Shown here: positions 25,791-33,717 of the stretch, piece by piece
Position numbering within the stretch: the stretch's first letter is position 1
How the letters are laid out: every line of letters starts with the position of its first letter
Assembly (NCBI GenBank): GCA_038040445.1
Contig: JBBPIG010000036.1
Coordinates: forward strand, 1 to 41,197
Reading direction: 5' to 3'
DNA: 41,197 nt
From: Acidobacteriota bacterium
GTDB taxonomy: Bacteria; Acidobacteriota; Blastocatellia; UBA7656
Program-made: the position numbers and the translations under genes
The notes under the pieces: generated by a model
The model's input: only the letters and a program-made list of their open reading frames with translations
What the model was told of the DNA's origin: nothing
The model's database searches: none

Positions 25791-26702
25791 TCACTTCTCT
25801 TTTTCTAATGATCGATGTAGCGCCTCAGCCATTTGCTCGTTCAGATCCTTGAGAATCATGTATTCATTCAAGGCCGACTGTTTGTCTCCAATCTTGATGT
25901 AGGTCATGCCGAGCTGGTAATGCGCTAACGGCGAATCGGGTCTGGCCGTAACGGCTTGTTTGAATGCTTGCAAAGCGTCCTCGTTGCGGTCTTGTTTCAA
26001 ATACGCTTCGCCGAGGCGCATATTGATCATCTCCGCGAAACCGGGAAGCGAATTCAGAGGCAAGCCGCGTTTGTAGACTTCGATGGCCTCGCCGAAGCGT
26101 CCGGCCGTCTGGTAGGCCTCGCCGAGCCCGAAAAAGACTTGCGCGGAATCTCCTCCGAGACTTAGCGCCTGGTTGTATTCTTCGATAGCCTTCTCGTGCT
26201 GCCTGTCTGCATTGAATAGATCGCCGAGCTTCTGATGCAGTTGTGCCGAATTGGGTTCCGCGGCTAGCTGCTGCTTGACCATTTCAATGTCCTTCGAGTA
26301 ATCGAGGTTGAAATTGAACGTGATTGTGCCGATGACTTTGACCGGAACACCCGTAAGCATCGTTGGCGCAAACCTCCAGCCTTTTGCCGCCTCCACAGCG
26401 GCATCCTTGAGCAGAGGGTGACCCGAGATCGCTCGCGCCGAAATGACGTTACCTTCTTCATCCGCGGTTACCTCGACGACGACCGAACCGCTCACTCGCG
26501 CCGCCTTAGCGAGCGGCGGATATGCAGGTTCGACGCGCCTCGTAGCCGAGCCTTGAAATACGCCGCCGGACTTACGGATTATCTTAGGAGGCTGGGGCAC
26601 ATCGCGTTGAGCGTCTTGGGCCAGTGTCGTTGATACGAGACATAGGGTGAGAGCGAGCGAACCAATGATCAGGTTCGAACAAGAGTGTTTTGCGTATGGC
26701 AT
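25791..26702 (-). CDS. exported TonB_C domain and TPR protein
   Basis: A 303-aa protein with a signal peptide (SLALTLCLVSTTLAQ), a TonB C-terminal-like domain at about 50-130 (AYPPLAKAARVSGSVVVEV, then EAAKGWRFAPT), and about four tetratricopeptide repeats (about 135-290, for example AEAYQ-type GLGEAYQTAGRFGEAIEVY). TonB_C plus TPR is a common exported architecture in acidobacteria; it is not a classical TonB energy transducer, since it lacks the Pro-rich spacer. A perfect AGGAGG precedes the ATG. The gene upstream (26724-27206) ends 21 bases before, so both form an operon. Confidence 0.88.
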   Translation of the reverse strand: MPYAKHSCSNLIIGSLALTLCLVSTTLAQDAQRDVPQPPKIIRKSGGVFQGSATRRVEPAYPPLAKAARVSGSVVVEVTADEEGNVISARAISGHPLLKDAAVEAAKGWRFAPTMLTGVPVKVIGTITFNFNLDYSKDIEMVKQQLAAEPNSAQLHQKLGDLFNADRQHEKAIEEYNQALSLGGDSAQVFFGLGEAYQTAGRFGEAIEVYKRGLPLNSLPGFAEMINMRLGEAYLKQDRNEDALQAFKQAVTARPDSPLAHYQLGMTYIKIGDKQSALNEYMILKDLNEQMAEALHRSLEKEK

Positions 26703-26723
26703 GATTAACCTCCTGACCGGCGG

Positions 26724-27206
26724 CTATTTCGCGCCGGCTACGAACTGCTTTATCTGCGGATACGTTTCATCGGCCGCGTTGGCTATCTGCTCGACCAGGT
26801 ACTTCAATTCCTGATTGTCCAGCAGTCTAAGGTGCGTGTCCATCCTCAAGTAAAGCATGTCTTCAGACAACGCGAGCTTAATCGAATCGAATTTGTGATT
26901 AAGCTCGAGCAGCTTCGTCATAAGCGCCGGCTGCAGCTTTAGATCTTTGCGATCTGCGAGCTTGACCATCACAAGCAGTATGTCGTCGGCAAGCGCAAGT
27001 CTGATCCCAAACTCCTTCAAGTTCTTGCCGGTGCCGGGCACCTCCCACACGCCGTCGCTCACCTTTGTGTAGCTGTAGCCCGACTTCTCGAGAAGCGCGA
27101 CGATCTGGGCGCCGCCCTTCGATTTGTCCTGGGCGTAAGCCGAACCGATAACCGATGTGAGTAACCCAACGAGCGCGAGTGCGATGATAGCTCTATGATT
27201 TAGCAA
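26724..27206 (-). CDS. exported YbjN / secretion-chaperone-fold-like protein
   Basis: A 160-aa secreted protein. I start it at the TTG 27204-27206, because GGGAGGA lies 6 bases upstream and the resulting N-terminus (LNHRAIIALALVGLLTSVIGSAYAQ) is a clean signal peptide; longer frames lack a site. The body, LLEKSGYSYTKVSDGVWEV, then the long LNHKFDSIKLALSEDMLYLR region, resembles the YbjN/type III chaperone-like fold. No catalytic residues are visible. It heads the operon with the TonB_C-TPR protein, so the two may form a periplasmic complex. Confidence 0.8.
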   Translation of the reverse strand: MLNHRAIIALALVGLLTSVIGSAYAQDKSKGGAQIVALLEKSGYSYTKVSDGVWEVPGTGKNLKEFGIRLALADDILLVMVKLADRKDLKLQPALMTKLLELNHKFDSIKLALSEDMLYLRMDTHLRLLDNQELKYLVEQIANAADETYPQIKQFVAGAK

Positions 27207-27307
27207 TAGCGTCCTCCCGATGAAAATTTCGCCGTGGTGACCACGGCGCGCCGCGGCGAGTCCTATCACCCTGTCCCGAATTCAGGGTCCGCCGAGTACT
27301 GATGATC

Positions 27308-28285
27308 CTACCAATGCAAAACGATCTTCCCAACTGCCTTGCGCGAAGCAAGAAACTCCATCGCGTCGGCTACCTGCTCCATATGAAAGCGCCCTCCGAT
27401 CACCGGCTTTAACATTCCCGTCTTATAGAGCTCGAGCAACTCGTTCCAACCCTGCTCGATCTTCGCAGGATTGTTGTGGCGATACGCTCCCCAGTGAAGA
27501 CCTACCACGCTGTAGTTTTTCACCAGCACGTGATTCGAGACAAAGGTCGAGAACTTGCCGCCGGTGAAGCCCACGATTACCAACCGCCCTTCGAAAGCGA
27601 TGCACTTGGTGCTGCGTTCGCCGATCTCGCCTCCAACCGGATCGTAAATCACATCGGCGCCGCGACCGTTCGTTTCCCGCTTGACCACCTCGACGAAGTC
27701 TTCAGTTTGATAGTTGAGCACAACGTCGGCTCCGTTTTCTCGAACGAGAGCGAGCTTATCATCCGCGCCGGCCGTTCCGATTATCTTTCCGGCGCCAAGC
27801 GCGCGAGCGATCTGAACTGCCGAGAGTCCTACGCCACCCGCGGCGGAATGGATCAGCACAGTCTCGCCCTTCTGCAGCGCTCCTCGATAAGCCAGCCCGA
27901 AGTAAGCGGTCTGATAGACGAGCGGGAACGCCGCGCCCTCGTCATCACTCATCGAGTCTGGCAACGCGTGCGTGGAAGCTTCATCGGCGATGGCATATTC
28001 AGCGAACCCGCCCACCGCAACTTGAGCAAGCACGCGCTGGCCCTCGGAGAATTTGCTGACACCGGGTCCGAGCTTCTCAACGGTCCCGGCGATTTCAAAG
28101 CCGGGTGAAAAGGGCAGCGCGGGTTTGAACTGATACTTACCGGTGATGATCAACAGATCGGGGAAGTTCAACCCGGCGACGTTGACTCGCACCAGGATCT
28201 GGCCGTCACCTGGGCGGGGCTGCTCGATTTCGTCGATCGTGAGATCGCGCGGGCCGCACCATTCGTGCGCGCGGATTGCTTTCAT
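27308..28285 (-). CDS. NADPH:quinone oxidoreductase, MDR superfamily
   Basis: A 325-aa zinc-independent medium-chain reductase. The ATG at 28283-28285 has AAGGAG about 8 bases upstream, giving MKAIRAHEWCGPRDL. The catalytic-domain segment VAGLNFPDLLIITGKYQ and the NADPH-binding AAGGVGLSAVQIARALGA are typical of QOR-like enzymes. Zinc-binding Cys/His residues are absent, as expected. It probably reduces quinones or enoyl substrates for detoxification. The gene stands alone and is divergent from the second hybrid kinase. Confidence 0.9.
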   Translation of the reverse strand: MKAIRAHEWCGPRDLTIDEIEQPRPGDGQILVRVNVAGLNFPDLLIITGKYQFKPALPFSPGFEIAGTVEKLGPGVSKFSEGQRVLAQVAVGGFAEYAIADEASTHALPDSMSDDEGAAFPLVYQTAYFGLAYRGALQKGETVLIHSAAGGVGLSAVQIARALGAGKIIGTAGADDKLALVRENGADVVLNYQTEDFVEVVKRETNGRGADVIYDPVGGEIGERSTKCIAFEGRLVIVGFTGGKFSTFVSNHVLVKNYSVVGLHWGAYRHNNPAKIEQGWNELLELYKTGMLKPVIGGRFHMEQVADAMEFLASRKAVGKIVLHW

Positions 28286-28745
28286 TGACAAAGCTCCTTA
28301 TCGAAGTCGTCGCTGGTGAAAACGGACCTCATACTAACGAAGAGGCTGAGCGCGGTCAAACAACGCCGCCGGTTGATCGGCGCGACTGCTTCCTCGAATC
28401 CCACCCACGGCAGAGACCGCGTCAAAACCCCCAACTTCAGTTGGGGGAACCCCCAACTGAAGTTGGGGGTTTTCCACAATCACCGAGCTGGTGGTGTTCG
28501 TGTTCAGCCTACGAGTATGATTTGTCGCGCTCACTTCTCGAGGTGGGATCTTGATGCGGGTTTGTTGAAACCGCCGGGGTTAGTTTGCTAATCTCTGGAG
28601 CGTAGGGTGCCTGCCCCCTAGCTTGGGCATCGAGCCCGTGGGCTCGATCTACTGGACGATCTGATGGACGGGGAGTGATTCACTTTCCCATCATTGCGAT
28701 GACTGGACCCGCAAACGTACTGCTGCGCCGCTGAACGGCTAAGCT
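28286..28745. promoter_or_regulatory. divergent intergenic region with palindromes
   Basis: A 460-base gap between the quinone reductase and the histidine kinase. Besides the 50-bp inverted repeat at 28424-28473 it holds the palindrome ATCGAGCCC-GT-GGGCTCGAT at 28629-28648. No gene is convincing here: the open frames run through the palindromes. Confidence 0.55.
28424..28473. repeat. 50-bp perfect inverted repeat
   Basis: Two 24-base arms, exact reverse complements, flank a 2-base AA centre. Each arm is itself a palindrome built on CCCCCAACTTCAGTTGGGGG, so the whole is two hairpins in inverted order. It lies between divergent genes, so it is not a simple terminator of convergent genes. Confidence 0.95.
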
Positions 28746-31700
28746 ATGCCGACCAAGTCTCGTTTCGGACTATCTCCCGGACTTCTGCGCTACGGAGGCG
28801 CGGTGCTCGCTGTTGGGCTGGCGACGGCATTGCGGCTTCTGTTAGATAGCGCCCTCGGTCCGAGTATTCCGTTCGCCGCATATTTCCTGGCGGCCATTGT
28901 CGTGGCGGCTTACGGCGGCCTTGGACCCGGGCTGCTCAGCGTAGGCCTCGGCGCGCTGCTTGGGGATTACCTGTTTATCCCACCGCGGAATTCACTCGAG
29001 GTGGCCGATGCGTCCGGGATTCTCCAACTCTCCTCTTATTGTGTCCTCAGCGCGAGCGTTTGCCTTTTCATCAAGGTTATCCAGGACGCTCGCAAGCGTG
29101 CAGAACAGAATGCGCAGGCGCTCGTCGAGAGCCGCGAGCGATTGGCAACCATCCTGTCGAGCATCAGCGACGCCGTAATCGCGACCGACGTTGAAGGCCG
29201 CGTGACTTTCATGAACGGCGTAGCCCAGTCGCTTATCGGGTGGAATCAACAAGACGCAAGCGGAAAACCCATTGAGGACCTGTTCACCATCATAGATGAA
29301 ACCACCGGGGAGGCGGCCGAGAACCCCGTGGCGGCCGTGTTGCGAGAAGCTGCGACCCGTCCCCTGAACCATGCTCTGCTTCTGGCGAAGGACGGGAGGT
29401 CGACGCCGGTCGAAGAAAAGAGCTCTCTGGTAAAGAACAATGCCGGAACGGCTAGCGGCGTAGTGCTTGTCTTACGAGACATCACTCAGCGGCGACTGGC
29501 CGAACAGGAGTTGCGCGAGAAGGAAGGACGCTTCCGGACGCTGGCCGATACGACGCCGGTTATGCTGTGGCTGTCAGGTCCAGACGGCCTTCGCACCTTC
29601 TTCAATCAGCCGTGGCTCGACTTCACCGGCCGGACGATGGAGCAAGAAGTGGGCTACGGTTGGGCTGATAACATTCACCCGGATGATCTGCGGCATTGCC
29701 TGGATACCTACACGTCGTCGCTGAAGGCTCGCGAAGGCTTCAACATGGAGTGCCGCTTGAAGCGCGCTGACGGAGAGTATCGGTGGGTAGCGGTCAACGG
29801 AGTCCCGCGCTACACGAAGGAAGGCGGCTTCATTGGCTTTGCCGGCTCGTGCATTGACATAGCCGATCGAAAGCAGGCCGAAGCCGCGGCTCAATTCCTC
29901 GCTTCGATCGTAGCGTCATCCCAGGACGCGATAATTGGAAAGACCCTTGACGGCGCCATCCTCAGCTGGAATGCCGCGGCCGAGCGCATCTACGGCTACG
30001 GGGCCGGCGAAGTGAAGGGAAAGCACATAAGCATTCTGTCGCCCCCCGAGCGTCTCGACGAACTGTCCCATGTCTTCCAGACCCTGAGGGAAGGCCGGTC
30101 CATACCTCACCTGGAAACTGTACGCCGAACGAAGGACGGCCGGCTGATCGACGTCGCCCTGACCATCTCTCCCATTCGCGACGAAGCAGGACACATCACC
30201 GGCGCCTCAACGATCGGACGGGATATCACAGACCGCAAGCACATCGAGCAAGAGCGCAGCTTGCTGGCGGCGCAAATCGAGACTGAGCGCCAGCGTCTGG
30301 ATAACGTCGTCGCAAATGTGCCTGGGGTTGTATGGGAAGCATGGGGCCAGCCCGACGAGGCTTCGCAGCGTATCAACTTTGTCAGCGAGCACGTTGAGAA
30401 GCTGCTCGGCTACGCCGTGGATGAATGGCTCTCTACTCAGAACTTCTGGCTATCCATCGTTCACCCCGACGACAGGGAGCGCGCCGCCCAGGAAGCCGCC
30501 GCAATCTTCGGCAGTCGCAGAGGAGGCACAAGCCGCTTTCGCTGGGTGGCCAGGGACGGCCGTGTGGTCTGGGTCGAGGCGCAGTCGGTTGTGGTGTGCG
30601 ACGATGCTGAGAATCCCATCGGCATGCGCGGCGTCACCATGGACATCACCGAGCGCAAACGCGCCGAAGACGCGCAGCGCTTTCTGGCGGAAGCGAGCGG
30701 GCTGCTTGCCAGCTCGCTCGATTACCAGACGACGCTTGCGAGTGTAGCGAAACTCGCGGTGCCGAAACTCGCCGACTGGTGCATGGTCCACATCGTCACG
30801 GACAATGGCAAGCTTCGCCAACTCGCGGTCGCGCACACCGATCCTGCCAAGATAGAAGCGGCCCACGAGCTCCGGCGAAGGTATCCGCTCGATTTGGATT
30901 CGCCCATCGGTGTTCCTAACGTGTTTCGGACCGGGAGAGCGGAGTTCTATCCGCGGATCGATCAACAGAAGTTGGAGCTGGCCGCAGGAAACCCGGATTT
31001 GGCGAAGATCCTCCGCGCGGCAGGCCTGCAGTCCTGCATGATAGTGCCTTTGGTGGCGCGAAATCGCACGCTTGGTACGATCACACTTTTGACCGCGGAA
31101 TCGGATCGCCACTACGATCAGACCGACCTCGCGCTTGCCGAAGATCTGGCTCACCGGATCGCACTCGCAGTCGACAATGCGCGACTGTACCGGGAAGCTC
31201 AGGAGGCAGTAACCGCGCGCGAAGAGGCGCTGCGGCTCCACAATGAATTGCTGGACCGCGAGCACACCGCGCGCGAAGAGGCCGAAACAGCAAACCGCGC
31301 CAAGGATGAATTTCTCGCCACCGTGTCACACGAATTGCGGACACCGCTCAATGCGATACTCGGGTGGGCTCACATGCTTCGCGCGAACAAGCTGGATCAA
31401 ACTACCGAGGATCGAGCGCTGGAAACGATCGAGCGCAATGCGAAGTCACAGGCGCAATTGATCGAGGACATCCTGGACGTCTCTCGCATCGTCACCGGCA
31501 AGCTCAGGCTCGACGTGCGACCGGTCGAGCTCGTTCCAGTGGTCGAAGCCGCGCTTGACTCGGTGCGCCCGGCTGCTGATGCCAAAGATATTCGAGTCGA
31601 GGCCATCTTAGACCCGCGAGCCGGACCCATCTTAGGTGATCCCGATCGATTGCAGCAGATCGTTTGGAACCTGGCAGCGAACGCCGTCAAGTTCACCCCT

Positions 31701-32456
31701 AAAGGCGGTCGGGTTGAGGTATCTCTCACCCGGGTGAACTCTCAGGTTGAAATCGTGGTGAGCGACACCGGGCAGGGAATCAGCGCCGAGTTCGTTCCAT
31801 ACGTCTTTGATCGCTTCCGTCAGGCGGATGCTACCAGCACACGCAGGTACGGCGGTTTGGGCCTCGGGTTGGCGATCGTCCGGCACCTTACCGAGATGCA
31901 CGGCGGAACCGTCCGCGCGGAAAGCGACGGCGAAGGGATGGGGGCAACCTTCACGGTGACGCTGCCGGTGATGGCGGCGCACGTGGACGAACGAGACGCG
32001 GAGCGGGTGCACCCCGCATCCGGCGGGAGCACGTCGTTGGAGTCGCCACCGAGACTCGACGGCGTGAGGGTGCTGGTGGTCGACGACGAACGCGATACGC
32101 GCGAGATGTTGACGGTGATGATCGGGCAGCTTGGCGCGGAGGTTAAAACATGCGCCTCAAGTGACGAGGCTATCAGTCTATTGAGCGAGTGGAGCCCGGA
32201 CGTTATCGTGAGCGACATAGAAATGCCGGACGAAGACGGCTACGATCTGATGCGCAGGCTGCGCCGGTCGGAAGCAAACAATGGCAGCAGACAAGTGCCG
32301 GCAGTTGCGCTAACGGCCTATGCGAGGATCGAAGATCGATTGCGCGCGCTGGCCGCCGGATACCAGATGCACATCGCGAAGCCCGCCGAACCCGCGGAGC
32401 TTGCGGCAGTGATTGCGAGTCTGGTAGGGAGCCTCGGCAAGAGCAAGACCTTCTAA
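28746..32456 (+). CDS. membrane hybrid histidine kinase (DUF4118-PASx4-GAF-HisKA-HATPase-REC)
   Basis: A 1236-aa sensor. Residues about 10-115 form a DUF4118/KdpD-like membrane domain (ALGPSIPFAAYFLAAIVVAA, then FFIPP-type YLFIPPRNSLEV). Then come four PAS domains at about 130-255, 260-385, 385-510 and 515-645, a GAF domain (about 655-815), HisKA with His862 (TVSHELRTPLNAILG), HATPase (about 965-1080; NLAANAVKFTP, GGLGLGLAIV), and one C-terminal receiver with Asp1157 (VSDIEMPDEDGYD). There is no Hpt domain, unlike the first hybrid kinase, so the phosphate must leave through another partner. No partner regulator is adjacent. The gene ends 277 bases before the island. Confidence 0.95.
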   Translation: MPTKSRFGLSPGLLRYGGAVLAVGLATALRLLLDSALGPSIPFAAYFLAAIVVAAYGGLGPGLLSVGLGALLGDYLFIPPRNSLEVADASGILQLSSYCVLSASVCLFIKVIQDARKRAEQNAQALVESRERLATILSSISDAVIATDVEGRVTFMNGVAQSLIGWNQQDASGKPIEDLFTIIDETTGEAAENPVAAVLREAATRPLNHALLLAKDGRSTPVEEKSSLVKNNAGTASGVVLVLRDITQRRLAEQELREKEGRFRTLADTTPVMLWLSGPDGLRTFFNQPWLDFTGRTMEQEVGYGWADNIHPDDLRHCLDTYTSSLKAREGFNMECRLKRADGEYRWVAVNGVPRYTKEGGFIGFAGSCIDIADRKQAEAAAQFLASIVASSQDAIIGKTLDGAILSWNAAAERIYGYGAGEVKGKHISILSPPERLDELSHVFQTLREGRSIPHLETVRRTKDGRLIDVALTISPIRDEAGHITGASTIGRDITDRKHIEQERSLLAAQIETERQRLDNVVANVPGVVWEAWGQPDEASQRINFVSEHVEKLLGYAVDEWLSTQNFWLSIVHPDDRERAAQEAAAIFGSRRGGTSRFRWVARDGRVVWVEAQSVVVCDDAENPIGMRGVTMDITERKRAEDAQRFLAEASGLLASSLDYQTTLASVAKLAVPKLADWCMVHIVTDNGKLRQLAVAHTDPAKIEAAHELRRRYPLDLDSPIGVPNVFRTGRAEFYPRIDQQKLELAAGNPDLAKILRAAGLQSCMIVPLVARNRTLGTITLLTAESDRHYDQTDLALAEDLAHRIALAVDNARLYREAQEAVTAREEALRLHNELLDREHTAREEAETANRAKDEFLATVSHELRTPLNAILGWAHMLRANKLDQTTEDRALETIERNAKSQAQLIEDILDVSRIVTGKLRLDVRPVELVPVVEAALDSVRPAADAKDIRVEAILDPRAGPILGDPDRLQQIVWNLAANAVKFTPKGGRVEVSLTRVNSQVEIVVSDTGQGISAEFVPYVFDRFRQADATSTRRYGGLGLGLAIVRHLTEMHGGTVRAESDGEGMGATFTVTLPVMAAHVDERDAERVHPASGGSTSLESPPRLDGVRVLVVDDERDTREMLTVMIGQLGAEVKTCASSDEAISLLSEWSPDVIVSDIEMPDEDGYDLMRRLRRSEANNGSRQVPAVALTAYARIEDRLRALAAGYQMHIAKPAEPAELAAVIASLVGSLGKSKTF

Positions 32457-32733
32457 CTAGCTCCGCGCGGTTCCGCTGAATGTTGAGCGCAGCGCCGGTT
32501 CGCAACACCAGGCTATGTTCCGACCAAGGCGTGCCAGCGTCTTCGTATGCGGTCCTGGCTGCATCGGCATCCTGCACGCAAGAAAATCGAAAAAGCTTCC
32601 TTGTCGAATCGCGGCCAGGGGTATGATAGACCGCTATGAATTTGATTGTTCTTCGCCAGTACTCATGTTCGACCTCCGAGTAGCGCGAAGACGAGAGGAA
32701 ACAGAACTGGAGTCAACCTACAGGTTTCTTTGA

Positions 32734-32775
<42 letters not shown>

Positions 32776-32898
32776 ACAGATTTGAGCAAATAGCCAAAAC
32801 CGCTTGATTCTATTTGCAATATCGGCCTTTTATATTCTAGCAGTTACGTTGAAGCTTATAGAAGTCTGTAGAAAGCTGTTGATCTTGGAGGCTTTGAC

Positions 32899-32919
32899 CA
32901 TCTACAAAATTATCTACAG
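32899..32919 (+). repeat. 21-bp island-end direct repeat, left copy
   Basis: The unit contains TCTACA twice, 12 bases apart, separated by AAATTA. The right copy is at 40692-40712 in the same orientation and identical over 21 bases. A TGTAGA (reverse complement) lies nearby at 32867. Candidate arm-type recombinase sites. Confidence 0.75.
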
Positions 32920-33001
32920 CGGATCTTTATCGTCGTTCATATATCAGTCTCCTTTCATCATCGTTCTCGTTTTGTGTACGTTCATAATAATGATTCAGTC
33001 A

Positions 33002-33040
33002 GAACAAAAGGTCTCTCCACCACCGGCCGGTTAAGAGACC
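33002..33040 (-). terminator. intrinsic terminator of the ubiquitin-like operon
   Basis: Read on the minus strand, GGTCTCT and AGAGACC form a 7-bp stem around a loop that itself contains CCGGCCGG, and TTTTGTT follows directly. It lies 64 bases after the stop of the 73-aa gene, so it should end the leftward operon. Confidence 0.75.
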
Positions 33041-33103
33041 AAGCCAACGGAATGAGGAAAAGACTCCTGCAAGCGGAGTTTGTAATATGAGAGTCGGTTT
33101 GAC

Positions 33104-33325
33104 TTACTTTTTTAGCTTCTCCACAAGCTCGTGCAGGGAGACTACCTTGTGACGATCGAGCGCGGTGTCCAGGTGCGCATCGCCTCGCATGCCGATGTCT
33201 ATGTTGTATTGCTCCTCGATGGTATCCACTCTTGTATCGCCACGTTTCTCCCGGAGCTCGCCTGTCTTGTTTCTTGAACGTTGGCCTCTCATACCTGGCG
33301 CATCATGTAAAACCTTCTTTGACAT
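33104..33325 (-). CDS. 73-aa basic protein, last gene of the ubiquitin-like operon
   Basis: The ATG follows an excellent GGAGGTG site. The protein starts MSKKVLHDAPGMRGQRSRN, then has the pattern TGELREKRGDTRVDTIEEQY, a middle GMRGDAHLDTAL, and a C-terminal helix VSLHELVEKLKK. I recognise this layout (R-RN--G-x-R-KRGDT, then a D--L-T-L, then SL--L) from many short unannotated bacterial proteins, but no function is known to me. It lies 29 bases after DUF6527 and before the operon's terminator. It could be an accessory factor, a regulator or even a conjugation target. Confidence 0.75.
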   Translation of the reverse strand: MSKKVLHDAPGMRGQRSRNKTGELREKRGDTRVDTIEEQYNIDIGMRGDAHLDTALDRHKVVSLHELVEKLKK

Positions 33326-33354
33326 TTAAACCACCTCCTCAATCTCAAACTGAA

Positions 33355-33717
33355 TTACACCCAGTCTATCCGATTCTTTCGAATCCAAAAATGACTTCCG
33401 CACGATGTGGCTACAATCGAGGGTGGCACACTCAAGGATTGCCCTGCGCCCATCGTAACACTCCAGTGTGGCCGGAAACTCTGCATCAGATTAAGTGCAA
33501 TGACCTCGCCGCAACGACAGGGACATTTGAAGCGCAACCATTTGAACCTCTCGGGGGAACCGATCAGGACGAGCTTGCGCTCGGTCAGAGCCTTACTTGG
33601 ATCTACGTCGGCCTCGCAAATTGTCACACCCTGAAAGGAGTGAAAGCGCCGTAGTCGCTTCCACCAGTCCCGAACTGAAGTAATGAGACGCCCAATTTGT
33701 AGTTTGACGTTTATCAT
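33355..33717 (-). CDS. DUF6527 family zinc-binding protein
   Basis: A 120-aa protein. The ATG overlaps the stop of the E1-JAB gene in an ATGA, so translation is coupled; a longer frame to 33816 is therefore not used. The signature is present: CPCRCGEVIALNL (Cys65, Cys67, Cys69), an aromatic HWSVTMG, and PPSIVATSCGSHFWI with Cys106 and His109, a plausible zinc site. DUF6527 proteins occur beside bacterial ubiquitin-like conjugation genes and have been proposed as accessory or E3-like components; this is from memory of the family and not proven here. Confidence 0.8.
   Translation of the reverse strand: MINVKLQIGRLITSVRDWWKRLRRFHSFQGVTICEADVDPSKALTERKLVLIGSPERFKWLRFKCPCRCGEVIALNLMQSFRPHWSVTMGAGQSLSVPPSIVATSCGSHFWIRKNRIDWV

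Larger units (their letters stand above)
32776..33103. other. AT-rich left end of the island without a convincing gene
   Basis: This holds the arm-like repeat at 32899-32919 and the terminator at 33002-33040. The open frame 32804-33034 is mostly hydrophobic AT-rich sequence without a ribosome binding site and is not annotated. Confidence 0.5.

Noticed and set aside
32515-32733. Short plus-strand frame ending at the attachment site
   Set aside because: No start signal or homology; it runs into the tRNA fragment.
32804-33034. Hydrophobic 76-codon frame at the island's left end
   Set aside because: AT-rich sequence gives spurious hydrophobic codons; it crosses the arm-like repeat and the operon terminator and has no ribosome binding site.
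33232-33654. Plus-strand frame of 140 codons over DUF6527
   Set aside because: The minus-strand gene has coupled translation and a family signature; this is its shadow.
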